From positions 1 through 6,893 of the forward strand of contig CAAFRW010000182.1 in NCBI GenBank assembly GCA_900765575.1: a stretch of 6,893 nt of DNA, given 5' to 3'. The DNA comes from Bacteroidaceae bacterium (lineage in GTDB: Bacteria > Bacteroidota > Bacteroidia > Bacteroidales > Bacteroidaceae). A program made the position numbers and the translations under genes. The notes below the pieces were generated by a model. That model was given only the letters and a program-made list of their open reading frames with translations. It did not search any database and was not told where the DNA came from. Positions 6,872 to 6,893 of the stretch are shown one piece after another (position 1 is the stretch's first letter; the number at the start of each line of letters is the position of its first letter).

Positions 6872-6893
6872 AAGAAGACATAATAAAAATCGC

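Noticed and set aside
6872..6893. Terminator or new gene start after the second GH2 gene
   Set aside because: Only 22 A-rich bases remain, with no hairpin, T-run or start context.

Overview
The window looks like part of a carbohydrate-utilisation locus of a gut Bacteroidales bacterium (Bacteroides or a close relative). Three things point there. Both genes encode large multidomain family 2 glycoside hydrolases of the kind common in that group. No Shine-Dalgarno sequence precedes the second gene, whose start lies in an A/T-rich stretch. The best promoter candidate fits the Bacteroides -33/-7 pattern (TTTG, about 19 nt, TAnnTTTG) rather than an Escherichia coli type. No SusC/SusD pair, sensor or sigma factor is in view, so membership of a polysaccharide utilisation locus is inferred. 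The exact species and glycan cannot be read from this sequence.

Layout: (1) positions 1-3158, + strand: a GH2 hydrolase whose N-terminus, probably including the signal peptide, lies upstream of the window. After the GH2 core it carries a DUF4982-like beta-sandwich, a malectin-like (CBM57-type) domain and a C-terminal CBM6/35-like domain. (2) 3159-3607: a structured non-coding gap of 449 nt. It holds a strong GC hairpin just after the first stop codon, a degenerate stretch, an array of four full and one partial 22-bp tandem repeats, a hairpin plus T-run made by the array's inverted end, a promoter candidate, and a leader able to fold into a long stem-loop. (3) 3608-6871, + strand: a complete LacZ-type five-domain GH2 beta-galactosidase with signal peptide, 1087 residues. 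(4) 6872-6893: A-rich, no feature visible.

How they may work together: both proteins look like exo-acting retaining glycosidases that trim terminal sugars, beta-galactosyl in the second and probably beta-galactosyl or a related sugar in the first, from a complex glycan in the periplasm. The two are not close copies: the first has an unusual barrel motif (DAHQPH) and added binding domains. The second has the classical LacZ catalytic and metal-site residues but differs from E. coli LacZ at two galactose-pocket positions (Asn102 to Ser, Trp999 to Cys). The hairpin and the promoter candidate between them suggest that the second gene can be transcribed separately.

The most unusual part is the intergenic region. 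The 22-bp repeats differ from one another only by transitions and end in an inverted half-copy that forms a terminator-like hairpin. I do not recognise this array as a named element.
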